From Chiridota heheva (Eukaryota; Echinodermata; Holothuroidea; Apodida; Chiridotidae): 64,000 nucleotides of DNA. This document shows positions 33,761 to 47,500 of this stretch, one piece after another (the first letter of the stretch is position 1; each line of letters begins with the position of its first letter). Made by a program: the position numbers and the translations under genes. The stretch covers positions 108,501 through 172,500 of the forward strand of contig JAIGNY010000345.1 of NCBI GenBank assembly GCA_020152595.1. Direction: 5' to 3'. The notes beneath the pieces are model-generated. The model did no database searches, was not told the origin of the DNA, and saw nothing but the letters and a program-made list of their open reading frames with translations.

Positions 33761-34790
33761 GCCTAAATGAATATAAAACATAAATACTGTACATCACCAA
33801 ATCTATGGATGTTAAGATTTTTAGAAGTTTCTCTACATTACAAATGCACACTTCTGGGAAAGGCCAATTTCAGGGCTGACATTCCAACTTCCTAAAATGT
33901 ATATCAATACCCCATAATTCAAACAAATTAACAAATCTGTTAATTTCAACAAATAAACTCTACTCATTAAAACCACATGTTGCTGATGACATCACTTTAT
34001 GGAAGACTTTTTTATCACACAATTTTCTGCTCCTGTCCCAGATAGCTGTTTCTTCTCACTGAAAATCTGTTGTTCATCTTATGTCACTCTGCAGTACTTT
34101 CATAATTCTTGTTATGTGCTCTTGTCGCTGAAAGAAAAACAACAACAACAAAATAGTTACCTAAAGAGAAAAAGATTATCAAATCGATTGCACAGTTGCT
34201 GAAAAAAAGACATCTTAAATTTTCAACATGTTATCAAATGTTTTAAAATTTTATAAATGTTTAAAAAATTTATAAATAAATGTTTGAAATTTTTTAAAAA
34301 ATGTTAAGAGGACAAGGAGGGTTTGCTAAAATATTCTTTTCTCCATTTTCCTTAATTTGCCAGATTTTCTTTATATTTTGGTAAGAAAAGCTGACAACCT
34401 CCAGCAGGTTATGCTGATGATGTTAATATTTTTTTTGCTTTTAGTTGTTTTTAGAACATTTGATCATTAAAAACTGTTGGTTTTTGCCACGAAACCATGA
34501 ATTTGATCTGAATTTTGAAGATTTTCTTCAGAGTTGGGGGAACAATTGTTCTCTTTACCCTTTCCCTGTACTGCCTGTCTTTCATATATTAATAAAACAA
34601 CAACTATATAAAGCCTATACAATCTCAAATCATTCTCATTTGAATGTCAGCATCTAAACTTGCATCAAAACAAAAGCATCAAAATAGCTGCATCTGCTTT
34701 TAATTTTTGTCTAGTGTTTAAGTGCAAATGTTTCAAAAATAGACAAAATTTGACTTATAGCATTGATTGGATTAACTAAGTGTCCTTCAT
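33761..34790. other. Intergenic, no feature seen
   Basis: AT-rich; no exon or repeat identified. Confidence 0.45.
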
Positions 34791-34810
34791 ATATGTCCTG
34801 AGATTGTTTA

Positions 34811-34975
34811 GTGTGTACTTTGATTGATTAATAGATGATACTTATCAATCAATAAATCAGCATATCAACGGTAAAGGTCAATTTGTTTGAGGTGTACTTT
34901 GATTGATTAATAGATGATACTTATCAATCAATCAATCAGCATATTAACGGTAAAGGTCAATTTGTGCCAGAGATG
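34811..34975 (+). repeat. 82-bp tandem duplication
   Basis: GTGTACTTTGATTGATTAAT, AGATGATACTTATCAATCAA and CGGTAAAGGTCAATTTGT occur twice in a row with few changes (about 34811 and 34893). Confidence 0.9.
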
Positions 34976-35450
34976 AGAACACGACTTTCACTAACTGTTG
35001 TGCAATACATAGATCAAACTTGTATAGACATGACACGCATTGTGATTTACATTAAGCTATGTGACATCACTAAATTTAAATTTCTTTTCTCACTATTTTG
35101 AAATACAAAATTGCATTCCCCCTTTCAGATTACTCTTTCAAAAATGCAAATACAAAGACAAATGTTTGTTACATCGGTATGCCCAAAGATGAAGAAATAT
35201 ACTAAAACTTTCAACAGCTAAAGTCATATTTTCCAAACGAGGTGATCTATGAACAGTTAATTGTTTGGTGCTTGGTCCGAGTGCAAAGAGATGTGGAAGT
35301 CTTGTGGTGTGCAATGAGGTTATAGTAAATTATGATACCAAAGAGAAAGGTGTAGAGAAAGGTAAAGTAGCAGTATAAGGCCCCAGAGAGAAGGCTAAAG
35401 CTTGAAGTGGCCCAACAGAATCTTTGAGATGATTACAACATAGCACTTAC

Positions 35451-35547
35451 CTCCATTTCTGTGTCCCTGTCACGAATTCGTACCTCCCCTGAGTCCAACG
35501 TTCTCTCGCCAACCAGGATTGTGTACGGCACTCCCATTTCATCTAGT
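35451..35547 (-). CDS. POLG2: POLG2 coding exon 10, DEMGVPYTILVGERTL
   Basis: The acceptor GTTTTGTAG precedes 35547 and the donor GTAAGT starts at 35450. The codons are LDEMGVPYTILVGERTLDSG EVRIRDRDTEME. This aligns with [32 protein letters not shown] of vertebrate POLG2. The consensus donor shows that one more coding exon follows at lower coordinates. I searched 31900-35450 by eye without a convincing match. Confidence 0.9.
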
Positions 35548-38500
35548 CTACAAAACAAAATTTGCGATCTGTCGTTGCATGCATTTTTTGTTTACCAACA
35601 ATGACAACCCATAAACCACAGAACGAGACCCATCTAATGTTTTGCTGTTGAATATGCAAAGTTTGAAGAGTTTGACCAATGGTGGCCTCAGTGAAAAAAT
35701 TAGGTATTCATGCTCTATATATAACACCATACCAATTTTTTACAACAAAATCATATATTTGAATATTGACGAGGCTGATTTCTACTATATCAAATTCAAT
35801 CCTCATGTGCTGTCCAAATAAATAGTAAGCTATATTTTTGTAAATAAACACAACATGTAAGAGACCAAACAAACATTTATCATCATTTGTAATTTTTTTG
35901 TAATAAAAGTCAATTTCTTTATCATGACATACAGACTGGTTAGCTCAATTGGTAGAGCACCTGCACGGAGGGACATGAGTTTAATTAAGTCACACCAAAG
36001 ACTTACAAACCTGCTGGCCTCTCACTTGGTGCTCAGCATAAGGGATTGGAGCAGGTGATAGTACAGGGATGGGCTGGCTACCACTTCTGAAAGTTACTAT
36101 TGTACTGCGCTTTGAGCATGCATATACTTGCTTAGAAAAGCACTATAAAAGGCCTAAGTATTTTTTTAAAATATAAATCTACCTAACTGTGGTGTAGCGT
36201 TTATCATACCTGTCTACAGACCACGAGGCCCCGGGTTCAATCCTGGGGTGGGTAGACACGCCAGTGCACCACAACTGGTTATCAAAGGCCGTGGACATTG
36301 ACTTGGTTGTCGATGTTGTTATGTCTACTGTCCGTGACGTCGTACCTGTGTTTCGTCCGGTCGTATTAAAGCGTTCGTGATAGCATTTGTACTATCATAA
36401 CCGAATCACGCAGGCGACGACCCGTCATTGTAATTGTGTGTTCAACTCTCTCTCTTTTTAATATAATCGCCAGTGTACCACAACTGGTTATCAAAGGCCG
36501 TGGACATTGACTTGGTTGTCGATGTTATGTCTGTCCGTACGTCGTACCTGTGTTCTCGTCTGAGTCGTATTAAGTGTTTCGTGATAGCATTGGTACTATC
36601 ATAACCGAATACGCAGGCGACGACCCCGTCATTGTAATTGTGTGTTCACTCGTCGTCGTCTAATATAATTTAAGAATGATGGTAAGTCCTTGATCCCTTT
36701 CTGCAACAAAAGAACCACATTTGCAAATGCCAATAATCCCTTGTTACTGATTCAGGTTAATTTTGCTTCTTGGTGCATCAATGTTTTAGGTCATAGTGCA
36801 CAAGTTTAGTTAATTAAATCCATACCAGACCCATAAAGGCCCATAAGGTTGGTCAGTATTCTGGGTTTCCTTGGCATAAGCGAATGAGAACACACTAAAT
36901 CTGACAAATCAAAACATCATACTACCAACCTTTTAATTTCTTTCTCAAGGTTACCACTGTGTGAGCTGCAATGGAGGACATTCCATCCTTGTTGTGTCCG
37001 GAAATTATTGGCAAGATAACTAGATATCTGCATGAAAATGATTAAGAAAGAATAATTTATCATGACTTGGAAATTACCATGATGGAATATCAGGTGATCA
37101 TGATGTAACATCAAGAACTCATGATGAAATGTTAAGTTGTCGCAATGGAACGTCAGGCAATCATAAGCGAATATCAGGCAAACATGATGGAATATCAAGT
37201 AATCATTATGGACTGTTAGGTGATCATAATGGATGGAATATTCAGTACTTATAAAGGAAACTGGGCAATATAATGATGGAATATCAAGTAATCATAATGT
37301 AATAACAGATGATAATAATGGAATATTTAGTGATCAAAATGAATTATCAAGCTTTCAAAATGGAATGGCAAGTACTTATGAAGGAAAATGGAAAATTATG
37401 ATAGAATATACAGAATATAAAGTAATCATTATGCAATAATAATTACATTATGATGATCATGATGTAACATTTAGTGATCATGATGAAATATCAAAATTGT
37501 CAAAATGGAGGGCCAAGTATCATGATGGAAAATGGGCATTTATGATGAAATATCAAGTAATCATTATGAAATATCAGATAATCATGATCAAATGTCCGGT
37601 AATCATAATGAGATAGCAGGTAATCAGGATGAAATACCATGTACACATGAAATATCAGGTCATAATAATAGAATATCAGGTAATTTTGATGCAACATTTT
37701 AGTTATCCTTGCCCTAACAATGCTTAATCCTACCCTGTTTGTATGGTGTCCACCTCGGCCCTAACAATGCCTAATCCGACCCTGTTTGTGTGGTGTTCAC
37801 CTCAGCCCTAAGAATGCTTAATCCGACCCTGTTTGTATGGTGTCCACCTCGGCCCTAACAATGCTTAATCCGACCCTGTTTGTATGGTGTCCACCTCGGC
37901 CCTAACAATGCTTAATCCGACACTGTTTGTATGATGTCCACCTCGGCCCTAACAATGCTTAATCCGACCCTGTTTGTATGGTGTCCACCTCGGCCCTAAC
38001 AATGCTTAATCCGACCCTGTTTGTATGATGTCCACCTCGGCCCTAACAATGCTTAATCCGCCCCTGTTTGTTTGTCCACCTCGGCCCTGACAATGCTCAA
38101 TCCGACCCTGTTTGTATGGTGTCCACCTCAGCCCTAACAATGCTTAATCCGGCTCTGTTTGTATGGTGTCCACCTTGGCCCTAACAATGCTTAATCCGAC
38201 CCTCTTTGTATGGTGTCCACCTCTGCCCTAACAAAGCTTAATCTGACCCTGTTTGTATGATGTCCACCTCGGCCCTAACAATGCTTAATCCGCCCCTGTT
38301 TGCCCTGACAATGCTTAATCCGACCCTGTTTGTATGGTGTCCACCTCGGCCCTGACAATGCTTAATCCGACCCTGTTTGTATGGTGTCCACCTCGGCCCT
38401 AACAATGCTTAATCCGACCCTGTTTGTATGGTGTCCACCTCGCCCTAACAATGCCTAATCCGCCCTGTTTGTGTGGTGTTCACCTCAGCCCTAACAATGC

Positions 38501-41500
38501 TTAATCCTACCCTGTTTGTATGGTGTCCACCTCGGCCCTAACAATGCTTAATCCTACCCTGTTTGTATGGTGTCCACCTCGACCCTAACAATGCTTAATC
38601 CTGCCCTGTTTGTATGGTGTCCACCTCGGCCCTAACAATGCTTAATCCGGCCCTGTTTGTATGGTGTCCACCTCGACCCTAACAATGCTTAATCCTACCC
38701 TGTTTGTATGGTGTCCACCTCAGCCCTAACAATGCTTAATCCGAACCTGTTTGTATGGTGTCCACCTCGGCCCTAACAATGCTTAATCCGCCCCTGTTTG
38801 TATGGTGTCCACCTCGGCCCTAACAATGCTTAATCCTACCCTGTTTGTATGGTGTCCACCTCAGCCCTAACAATGCTTAATCCGAACCTGTTTGTATGGT
38901 GTCCACCTCGGCCCTAACAATGCTTAATCCTACCCTGTTTGTATGGTGTCCACCTCGGCCCTAACAATGCTTAATCCGGCCCTGTTTGTATGGTGTCCAC
39001 CTTGACCCTAACAATGCTTAATCCTACCCTGTTTGTATGGTGTCCACCTCAGCCCTAACAATGCTTAATCCGAACCTGTTTGTATGGTGTCCACCTCGGC
39101 CCTAACAATGCTTAATCCGCCCCTGTTTGTATGGTGTCCACCTCTGCCCTAACAATGCTTAATCAAACCCTGTTTGTATGATGTCCACCTCGGCCCTTAC
39201 AATGCTTAATCCGGCCCTGTTTGTATGGTGTCCACCTCGACCCTAACAATGCTTAATCCTACCCTGTTTGTATGGTGTCCACCTCGGCCCTAACAATGCT
39301 CAATCCGACCCTGTTTGTATGGTGTCCACCTCAGCCCTAACAATGCTTAATCCTACCCTGTTTGTATGGTGTCCATCTCGGCCCTAACAATGCTTAATCC
39401 GACCCTGTTTGTATGGTGTCCACCTCTGCCCTAACAATGCTTAATCCTACCCTGTTTGTATGGTGTCCACCTCGGCCCTAACAATGCTTAATCCGACCCT
39501 GTTTGTATGGTGTCCACCTCGGCCCTAACAATGCTTAATCCGCCCTGTTTGTATGGTGTCCACCTCGCCCTAACAATGCTTAATCCGACCCTGTTTGTAT
39601 GGTGTCCACCTCTGCCCTAACAATGCTTAATCCGCCCTGTTTGTATGGTGTCCATCTCGGCCCTAACAATGCTTAATCCTACCCTGTTTGTATGGTGTCC
39701 ACCTCGGCCCTAACAATGCTCAATCCGACCCTGTTTGTATGGTGTCCACCTCAGCCCTAACAATGCTTAATCCTACCCTGTTTGTATGGTGTCCATCTCG
39801 GCCCTAACAATGCTTAATCCGACCCTGTTTGTATGGTGTCCACCTCTGCCCTAACAATGCTTAATCCTACCCTGTTTGTATGGTGTCCACCTCGGCCCTA
39901 ACAATGCTTAATCCGACCCTGTTTGTATGGTGTCCACCTCGGCCCTAACAATGCTTAATCCGCCCCTGTTTGTATGGTGTCCACCTCGGCCCTAACAATG
40001 CTTAATCCGACCCTGTTTGTATGGTGTCCACCTCTGCCCTAACAATGCTTAATCCGGCCCTGTTTGTATGGTGTCCATCTCGGCCCTAACAATGCTTAAT
40101 CCTACCCTGTTTGTATGGTGTCCACCTCGGCCCTAACAATGCTCAATCCGACCCTGTTTGTATGGTGTCCACCTCAGCCCTAACAATGCTTAATCCTACC
40201 CTGTTTGTATGGTGTCCATCTCGGCCCTAACAATGCTTAATCCGACCCTGTTTGTATGGTGTCCACCTCTGCCCTAACAATGCTTAATCCTACCCTGTTT
40301 GTATGGTGTCCACCTCGGCCCTAACAATGCTTAATCCGACCCTGTTTGTATGGTGTCCACCTCGGCCCTAACAATGCTTAATCCAGCCCCTGTTTGTATG
40401 GTGTCCACCTTGACCCTAACAATGCTTAATCCGACCCTGTTTGTATGGTGTCCACCTCTGCCCTAACAATGCTTAATCCGGCCCTGTTTGTATGGTGTCC
40501 ACCTCGGCCCTAACAATGCTTAATCCTACCCTGTTTGTATGGTGTCCACCTCGGCCCTAACAATGCTTAATCCGACCCTGTTTGTATGGTGTCCACCTCA
40601 GCCCTAACAATGCTTAATCCTACCCTGTTTGTATGGTGTCCATCTCGGCCCTAACAATGCTTAATCCGACCCTGTTTGTATGGTGTCCACCTCTGCCCTA
40701 ACAATGCTTAATCCTACCCTGTTTGTATGGTGTCCACCTCGGCCCTAACAATGCTTAATCCGACCCTGTTTGTATGGTGTCCACCTCGGCCCTAACAATG
40801 CTTAATCCGGCCCTGTTTGTATGGTGTCCACCTCGGCCCTAACAATGCTTAATCCGACCCTGTTTGTATGGTGTCCACCTCTGCCCTAACAATGCTTAAT
40901 CCTACCCTGTTTGTATGGTGTCCACCTCGGCCCTAACAATGCTTAATCCTACCCTGTTTGTATGGTGTCCACCTCGGCCCTAACAATGCTTAATCCGACC
41001 CTGTTTGTATGGTGTCCACCTCTGCCCTAACAATGCTTAATCAAACCCTGTTTGTATGGTGTCTACCTCTGCCCTAACAATGCTTAATCTGACCCTGTTT
41101 GTATGGTGTCCACCTCGGCCCTAACAATGCTTAATCTGACCCTGTTTGTATGGTGTCCACCTCGGCCCTAACAATGCTCAATCCTACCCTGTTTGTATGG
41201 TGTCCACCTCGACCCTAACAATGCTTAATCCGACCCTGTTTGTATGGTGTCCATCTCGGCCCTAACAATGCTTAATCTAACCCTGTTTGTATGGTGTCCA
41301 TAGTCAAAGGTTATCAATTCTAGGGCAGAAAAATAGCTCACCTCTGTCACTTCCCTGTCTAACTTTTCAGGAAGTATAGCCAACTTGTATGGACTGATCC
41401 TTCGATGGAATTTCATCATCTTCAAATGAAAAAATATCAAATTATAAGGTTAAATATTTATAAATATTTTGTATGTTTTTGTTCATTCTTCTGTTATGAA

Positions 41501-44500
41501 AAATTAAAATAAAAGTATTTCAAATTTGAAAACAAGATTTTCAATAGTCTATATCAAAACAGATCAGCTTGTAGTTAAAATCCTTTGCATTTCTAAAGCT
41601 TTATGCACACATTGTACTTTCCCTTCTTTTATCCTAGACAGCAATTATATCAAAATCTTTCAATTTCTGTGCAAAAGTACATTGCTTGTAATGTTCCATA
41701 CAGTGCACAGACAGGCAGTAAGGGACACAAAGACCTACTTGCTAACTAAATACAGAAAACTACAGAAAATAACCTTTAATTTTTTTCAATGATATTCCAA
41801 AAAAAGAAATTAAACAAAGAATTTTGCATTTAAGCTTTAGAAAAAAACAGGAATCATTCACAAATGGTTGCCTTAAATGTGACTGAAAATCTTAAACATA
41901 AAACCTCATCAAGATTAGCTACAATATGTCATTTAATTACCTTCTGGAAATATTCAAGCCTTACTATTCAGTTATATTGATTTGTAATATTCCTTTTTTT
42001 AACCTTCATTTAGCTTCATCAGATCCTCATCCATCAATGAACTGACAAAACCATCCAATGGATGTTATGGGAAATGATATTTTCACCTCAATACATTTTT
42101 GCAAAAAGTTGCTGATTTTCGTTACATTTTGATGCAACAAATGATAACAGACCACCAAACTATGCCGATCCCTTTTTGTTTTTTTACAGTTTTGGGGCTC
42201 TTTTGGCTGCTGCCTTATTTTACAAATACATCAAATTATTTTGTCCAAATTTCAAATTTGTTCAGCATCTTTCTTTCTTATAAGTTATATTGTCAAAATA
42301 CATTCAAGGCATCCTTATCCCTGCAAGATCACTTTTCCACTTACACCTGTTTGCCCAGATGCTTTTCCTGTTTTTCGCCTCGGATTAAAACCATCGCACA
42401 AGTATGCCAGCATACCACGTTCCATACTGCCTGAAATTTTGATCATGTGGATTTTATTGCTGGTTTTAACCTGGGAAAGACAAGAAATTACAATTAAAAT
42501 TCAATACTGTTCAAATTTAAAAATCATACTCTTTTCATAATTCCTTAATCTGATGCGACACAGGATAATATATGGACCGGATTTGTTTCACTTGTTCATC
42601 AGTGAAGTTATTATTGCACTTCAAAGACATCATCACTGTGACCTCGCAGAGTAAAATGTGTCATAAAGGCAGATCCAAGACAATTGTTATGTATTTCTAT
42701 AAAACAGAAAAAAAACACAGCTATGCAGACAGATGCGCCGAACATCAAAGCGGAAGCATTTCGTCTACAGCTCCTACTCCTCATTCAGCTGTTGAGAAAA
42801 GTGACAATGCTTGAATGGCGCACACCATCCTTCGGAGGGGATGTTAAGCTGTCGGTCCCGACGGCAGGAGAGTCACCCCTGCCTGGTTCTCTGAACACTA
42901 TACGAGAAGAGAAGCGTGAAAACGCAGTGATAAATCACTTTTCTTTCAAGTACTAGTTCATGTGCGCCCATAGGCAGCCGAAAAACTAGTCTGTTAGTCG
43001 TAGAGCACATTTGAATAGTTCTTTAAACTAGAAAATGCGCCATATAAATTCCATATATCATATCATTAGGAAACAATATATACCTCAAAATTTCAAATCT
43101 TAAATAGAAGAATGTTGCTGCTTTAAGTTTTGAAAGGGTAGAAGTGTTTCCTTCTAAAATGTTATTTCCCAATATCCTTCTTTACACTTGAAATTTACAC
43201 TTGAAAAAAGAATTTATTCCCGTTAACGGAAACCATATTATGTTTATATCATGATGTCACAAGCATGAAACATCACATTCATTATTAAAGGAATATTCCC
43301 ATGAATTTTCTTTTTAATTTATATGATAGCAGACTACATTAAAGAAACAAATTGGTGGAATAACCATGTTGATATCATCTTCTGTTTTTGAGTTATTGCA
43401 CTTCAAAGATACCATCAGCGTAACCTCGCAGAGTAAAATGTGATGTCATAAAGGCAGATCCAAGACAATTGTTATGTATTTCTATCAAACAGAAAAGAAA
43501 AAAAAAGTTTTTCTGTTACTTAGAATGAAAGATTCATGTGCAGAGGGGCAAAGCACGTTGGTAAAAGTGCAGGTTATACCACATCTCAAAAATTGTATTA
43601 AAAAATGCTCCCAGTATTTTAGGAAAGGCAATTAATTTTCAAAGAAATACACAAAAATTGTCTTGGATATGACATCACAGTGTACACTGTGAGGTCACTT
43701 TTCAAGACATTTGTGCATTGTGCAATCTTTGAAATACAGTAACTCCCTAAAACAGATATCAGTATAATTTTGACACCAAATTGTTTCTTGAATAGTCCTC
43801 TGTCATATAAACTAGAAATAAATAGGACTATTTCTTTATATTACTCCATACTTCACTTCCCTGAAGCGTATCTTCAAACTTGCCTTTAACCCTTGTTTTT
43901 CTCGGTATTCATCGATAGCAGACGATCCATAATTTGTAATTCGCTCAATGACATCATCACCCCATGGGAAAGGGTACTGGATCTCTATTGTATTTCTGCT
44001 ACCTTCAGTCTTTACCTCAGTACTGGTGAAATCTGACGGCTGGCCAGCGTACTGTGGGTAGAACAAAAAAGTGTTTGAGATCAGCTTTAAATCAATTTTA
44101 AGATTAAATAAATCTCTATAAATGCTAACTGCTTTTTAGCATTGGGATTATAGTCCTCAATAAAGTAGTTAGTATTCCATATGTAGCTTTTAAGCATGGG
44201 ATTATAAAATTGAGGATCATGGGATTAAAGTCAAAAATTTGTGATTAAAGAAGAGGCAAATAGCCCCAAATCTTGATGTAATTATGTTTTTGGGCACCTT
44301 GTCCTGTTTGAATGTAATTGGAGGTATTATTAAATTAATGGTAAGATTGTAAAATGTCTGATTGCATAGCAACAAATCTTGATGTAATAACGTTTTTTTA
44401 GTTTAAATGGGAGTATTATCAAATTAAACAATTTTAAAAATGCACAACAACTATTTTTTTAGCATGGGAGATTAAACAATTCTCAAAATAAGTTTTCGAT

Positions 44501-47500
44501 TGGTAGTTGATTGAAGATTGAGAATTTCTTAATGTGTGCAAAATGTTTGACAAAAGAAGTTTTAGGTTCCTTTTCCTGTTTGTAATTAAAAATAAAATAC
44601 AGAATATATCACAAAATTGACCATTTTACAGCTTCTAGAATATTCAAAGCATCAATATGCAAATTTCTGTGCAAATCTCAAATTAAATAAAGTAGTTTAA
44701 TTTTCTATATGTGGTTTATTTAAGTTTGAGGATTTTTCGAAATACAAAAAGTGCAAATTTTTGATAAAAGAACAGGCAGACAGCTCAAGATCTGATGTAA
44801 TTCATATCAGTCTTTAGGTACATTTTTCTGTTTCAGTTAATTAGAGAAATCGATGATACCCCAAATTTCTTTGTCAGAGTCAGCTGCTCTCCTTCAAAGA
44901 TTGGAGGCAGAGGATGCAAAAATATATAATTGTTACAAAATGGACTATTCTACACCTTTTGGAATATCAAAGCTTCAATATGCAAATTGATGTGCAAAAT
45001 TTGTGATGTATGACCAGGCACCCAGTCTATTTTGTTTTGCAAATCCACTGCTTTTTATCTCCGCCACAGTTCTCGGTCGGAAGGCAGCTGGCTCTGATAG
45101 CACATTTGAAACCTTACCCTATCCCATATCCATTATGGGAAAAGATATTCTCATTATTTTCAATGACTGACATTTTGAAGGAAATTCAAGAAATGATACA
45201 AATACTTTGAGCTGTCTTCCATGTCATGCTTCCTAATTTGAAATGCATTAATAAGCTCCAAATTTTGATAAGCTATAACTTGAAAACTAAAAGAGTTATT
45301 TTCAAATTTAAAAAGTGATCTGCTGAGCTTTTAAAGTTACTGTAAATCAATAATAGAGTCAGTGATCATATATTTTTGTTTAAAAGCAAGAATGAGTCAA
45401 ACATAATAGAAGAATAATAGCAGATTCCTCATCAATTAACACCATACCTAATTTGTGCAATGTTTATATTATAATTTTTAATGGTGATATTAGTGTTCTT
45501 ATTTGACCTAAAGTCTAAAGGTTCTGTTATTTTATAAACATCTAAACACAGTTCTGGGGATAATGAATTTCTTCTGCCACCAGTGGTGGCACCAGGATTT
45601 TGATGCAAAGGGGACAAGAAAGGTGCAGCTTTTTCTCATGAGGGAGGGGGGCTATAAATCAGCAAAATATGTCATCTGTACAAAATTTTCTGGGGGAAAT
45701 AGTTTGGACAATGCCAGCCAGCTGCTAACAAATTGTATGACAGTGTTAATGAGTGACCATTCCTCACTTTCCTCCACCACTTTAATCTTTCTCTCTGCCA
45801 GGTATCCTGCCATCTGATCCCATCTTTTTGTGAACAGAAAAACAGCATACAGAACTGAGTGAATTCAGGAACCCTGCCAAGAAAGTACAATAATTGAATG
45901 ATGTTAAGGTCTTTTTCAAATTAATGATATGGTTCCATCAGATAAACTTTTCTACAAAATAAAATCACAATTTTCATCCAAGATATTTGGGTCATTTTGG
46001 GTTGGTTGCTAGGAAACGGCACCTTATGCAGTTACAGTCATGTGTGCTGTTCATGTGCTAATTGCTGAAATTTAGGAAAATCCTTGTAATCTAGAGAATT
46101 GCTAGTGTAGTATCTTTTGAATTACATTTTTGTGTTTACAAGGAACCAATGGGTGCCCAGGTATCAATGTATCAAAAGCAATTTTGAAGACACTTTTGAG
46201 ATTATAGACCAAGTATTTTATAATGTCTGGCAAAACATGCAATCATGACATGTGTGCTGAATATGACACTCACAAATATTTGAAATTTAAATTCTCATGT
46301 GCGTGCCAGTCTACAATCTGTTCTAGGTCATTAACAGTAATCTGGCGGCCAATCAGAAACATACAATACTATGGGTATTATACCCATCATAACTAACCAA
46401 CATTAGACAAAACTAGAAACAGCTAAAACATCAAGTTCTCCCAACCAAACCAGAAGCATTATCATGGACATAGGTGGCTATGTTGATATAAGGAGCAACA
46501 AAGAAGTGGTTCCAGGGTTCAAGTTATTACTTGTTAAGTTCCCTCACTCGATTCTAACACACAGAAATCTCACTTCATGCTCTGCTTATCATTGTTTGGT
46601 TAGAGAGGTGTTTATCTAATGCATTAAGGATTTTTGGCCCTTAGACCACTCCAACCTGACACCCCCGATTTTCTTAAAATCAGGGGTAATCCACGCCATT
46701 CAACCGGAGAGACTCTTCACAATTCATTGACTAACATCGAGCTATTGTTACACCATTCACAACACAGGGGTAATCTATACCTTTTTATCTGATAACATCT
46801 TCACACTCTATTCACTTGTTAGCAACCAGCTACTGTTACACTGTACACAATAGGTCATTCATCTTGGGCTTAAGCCACATAACTGCTGTTCCATGATGCA
46901 AATCAGACTAGTCCTTGGCAAAGCCTAAATAAAAATATACATTATATGCTTGGGAGGACTTTGTGCAAAACCCCTGAATGATTGATGGACCATTCCTCGT
47001 AAGGATGGTTATTTCATCATGGTGAACTTGCAACCAAAAGTGAAAAGATACAAATTTCAAATACTTGGGTCTGGATTTAAGATCATTGATGATATTCAGT
47101 ACAATTTAACACACAAAAAAAACATTAGATTAATCCAGCGATAATTGAACAAATATGCCTTCATTTTTCAAACGAACGCTTCTTTAAAGGATAATTTCAC
47201 CACTTACTGGAAGATAAATTTCTTTTTGACATTTTGGTTAATACTTCGATGACATTGACCAACCTGAGCAAGACCAAATGGTAAAGGCCCCTTTGGCATC
47301 TTTAGATAGTACTGAAAAAGATCTAGAACAAAAAAGAAAAATTGTTAAATCACATTCACTAATTCACTTGAAACAACTGGAGGCAACAACGGGTAGATTG
47401 TTCTCAAATCCCAAATCTATTCAAACTGAAGAAGGTAGTTTAAAATCCCATCGTAAGTGGTCAGATTATGAAAATCAGTCTATGAGACATGTTGGATGGG

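Noticed and set aside
35937..36255. Functional tRNA genes
   Set aside because: Box A or box B is present, but the acceptor and anticodon arms do not pair well and a SINE body follows; these are SINE heads.
37712..41300. CRISPR-like array
   Set aside because: Units are contiguous without unique spacers, and the context is a eukaryotic intron; it is a satellite.
35451..44051. Glycyl- or other class II aminoacyl-tRNA synthetase
   Set aside because: The anticodon-binding-like end is shared by descent, but LPFGLAQ, WWRKYAG, YPFPWG and MERGMLAYL follow POLG2, and no class II catalytic motif 2/3 is seen.
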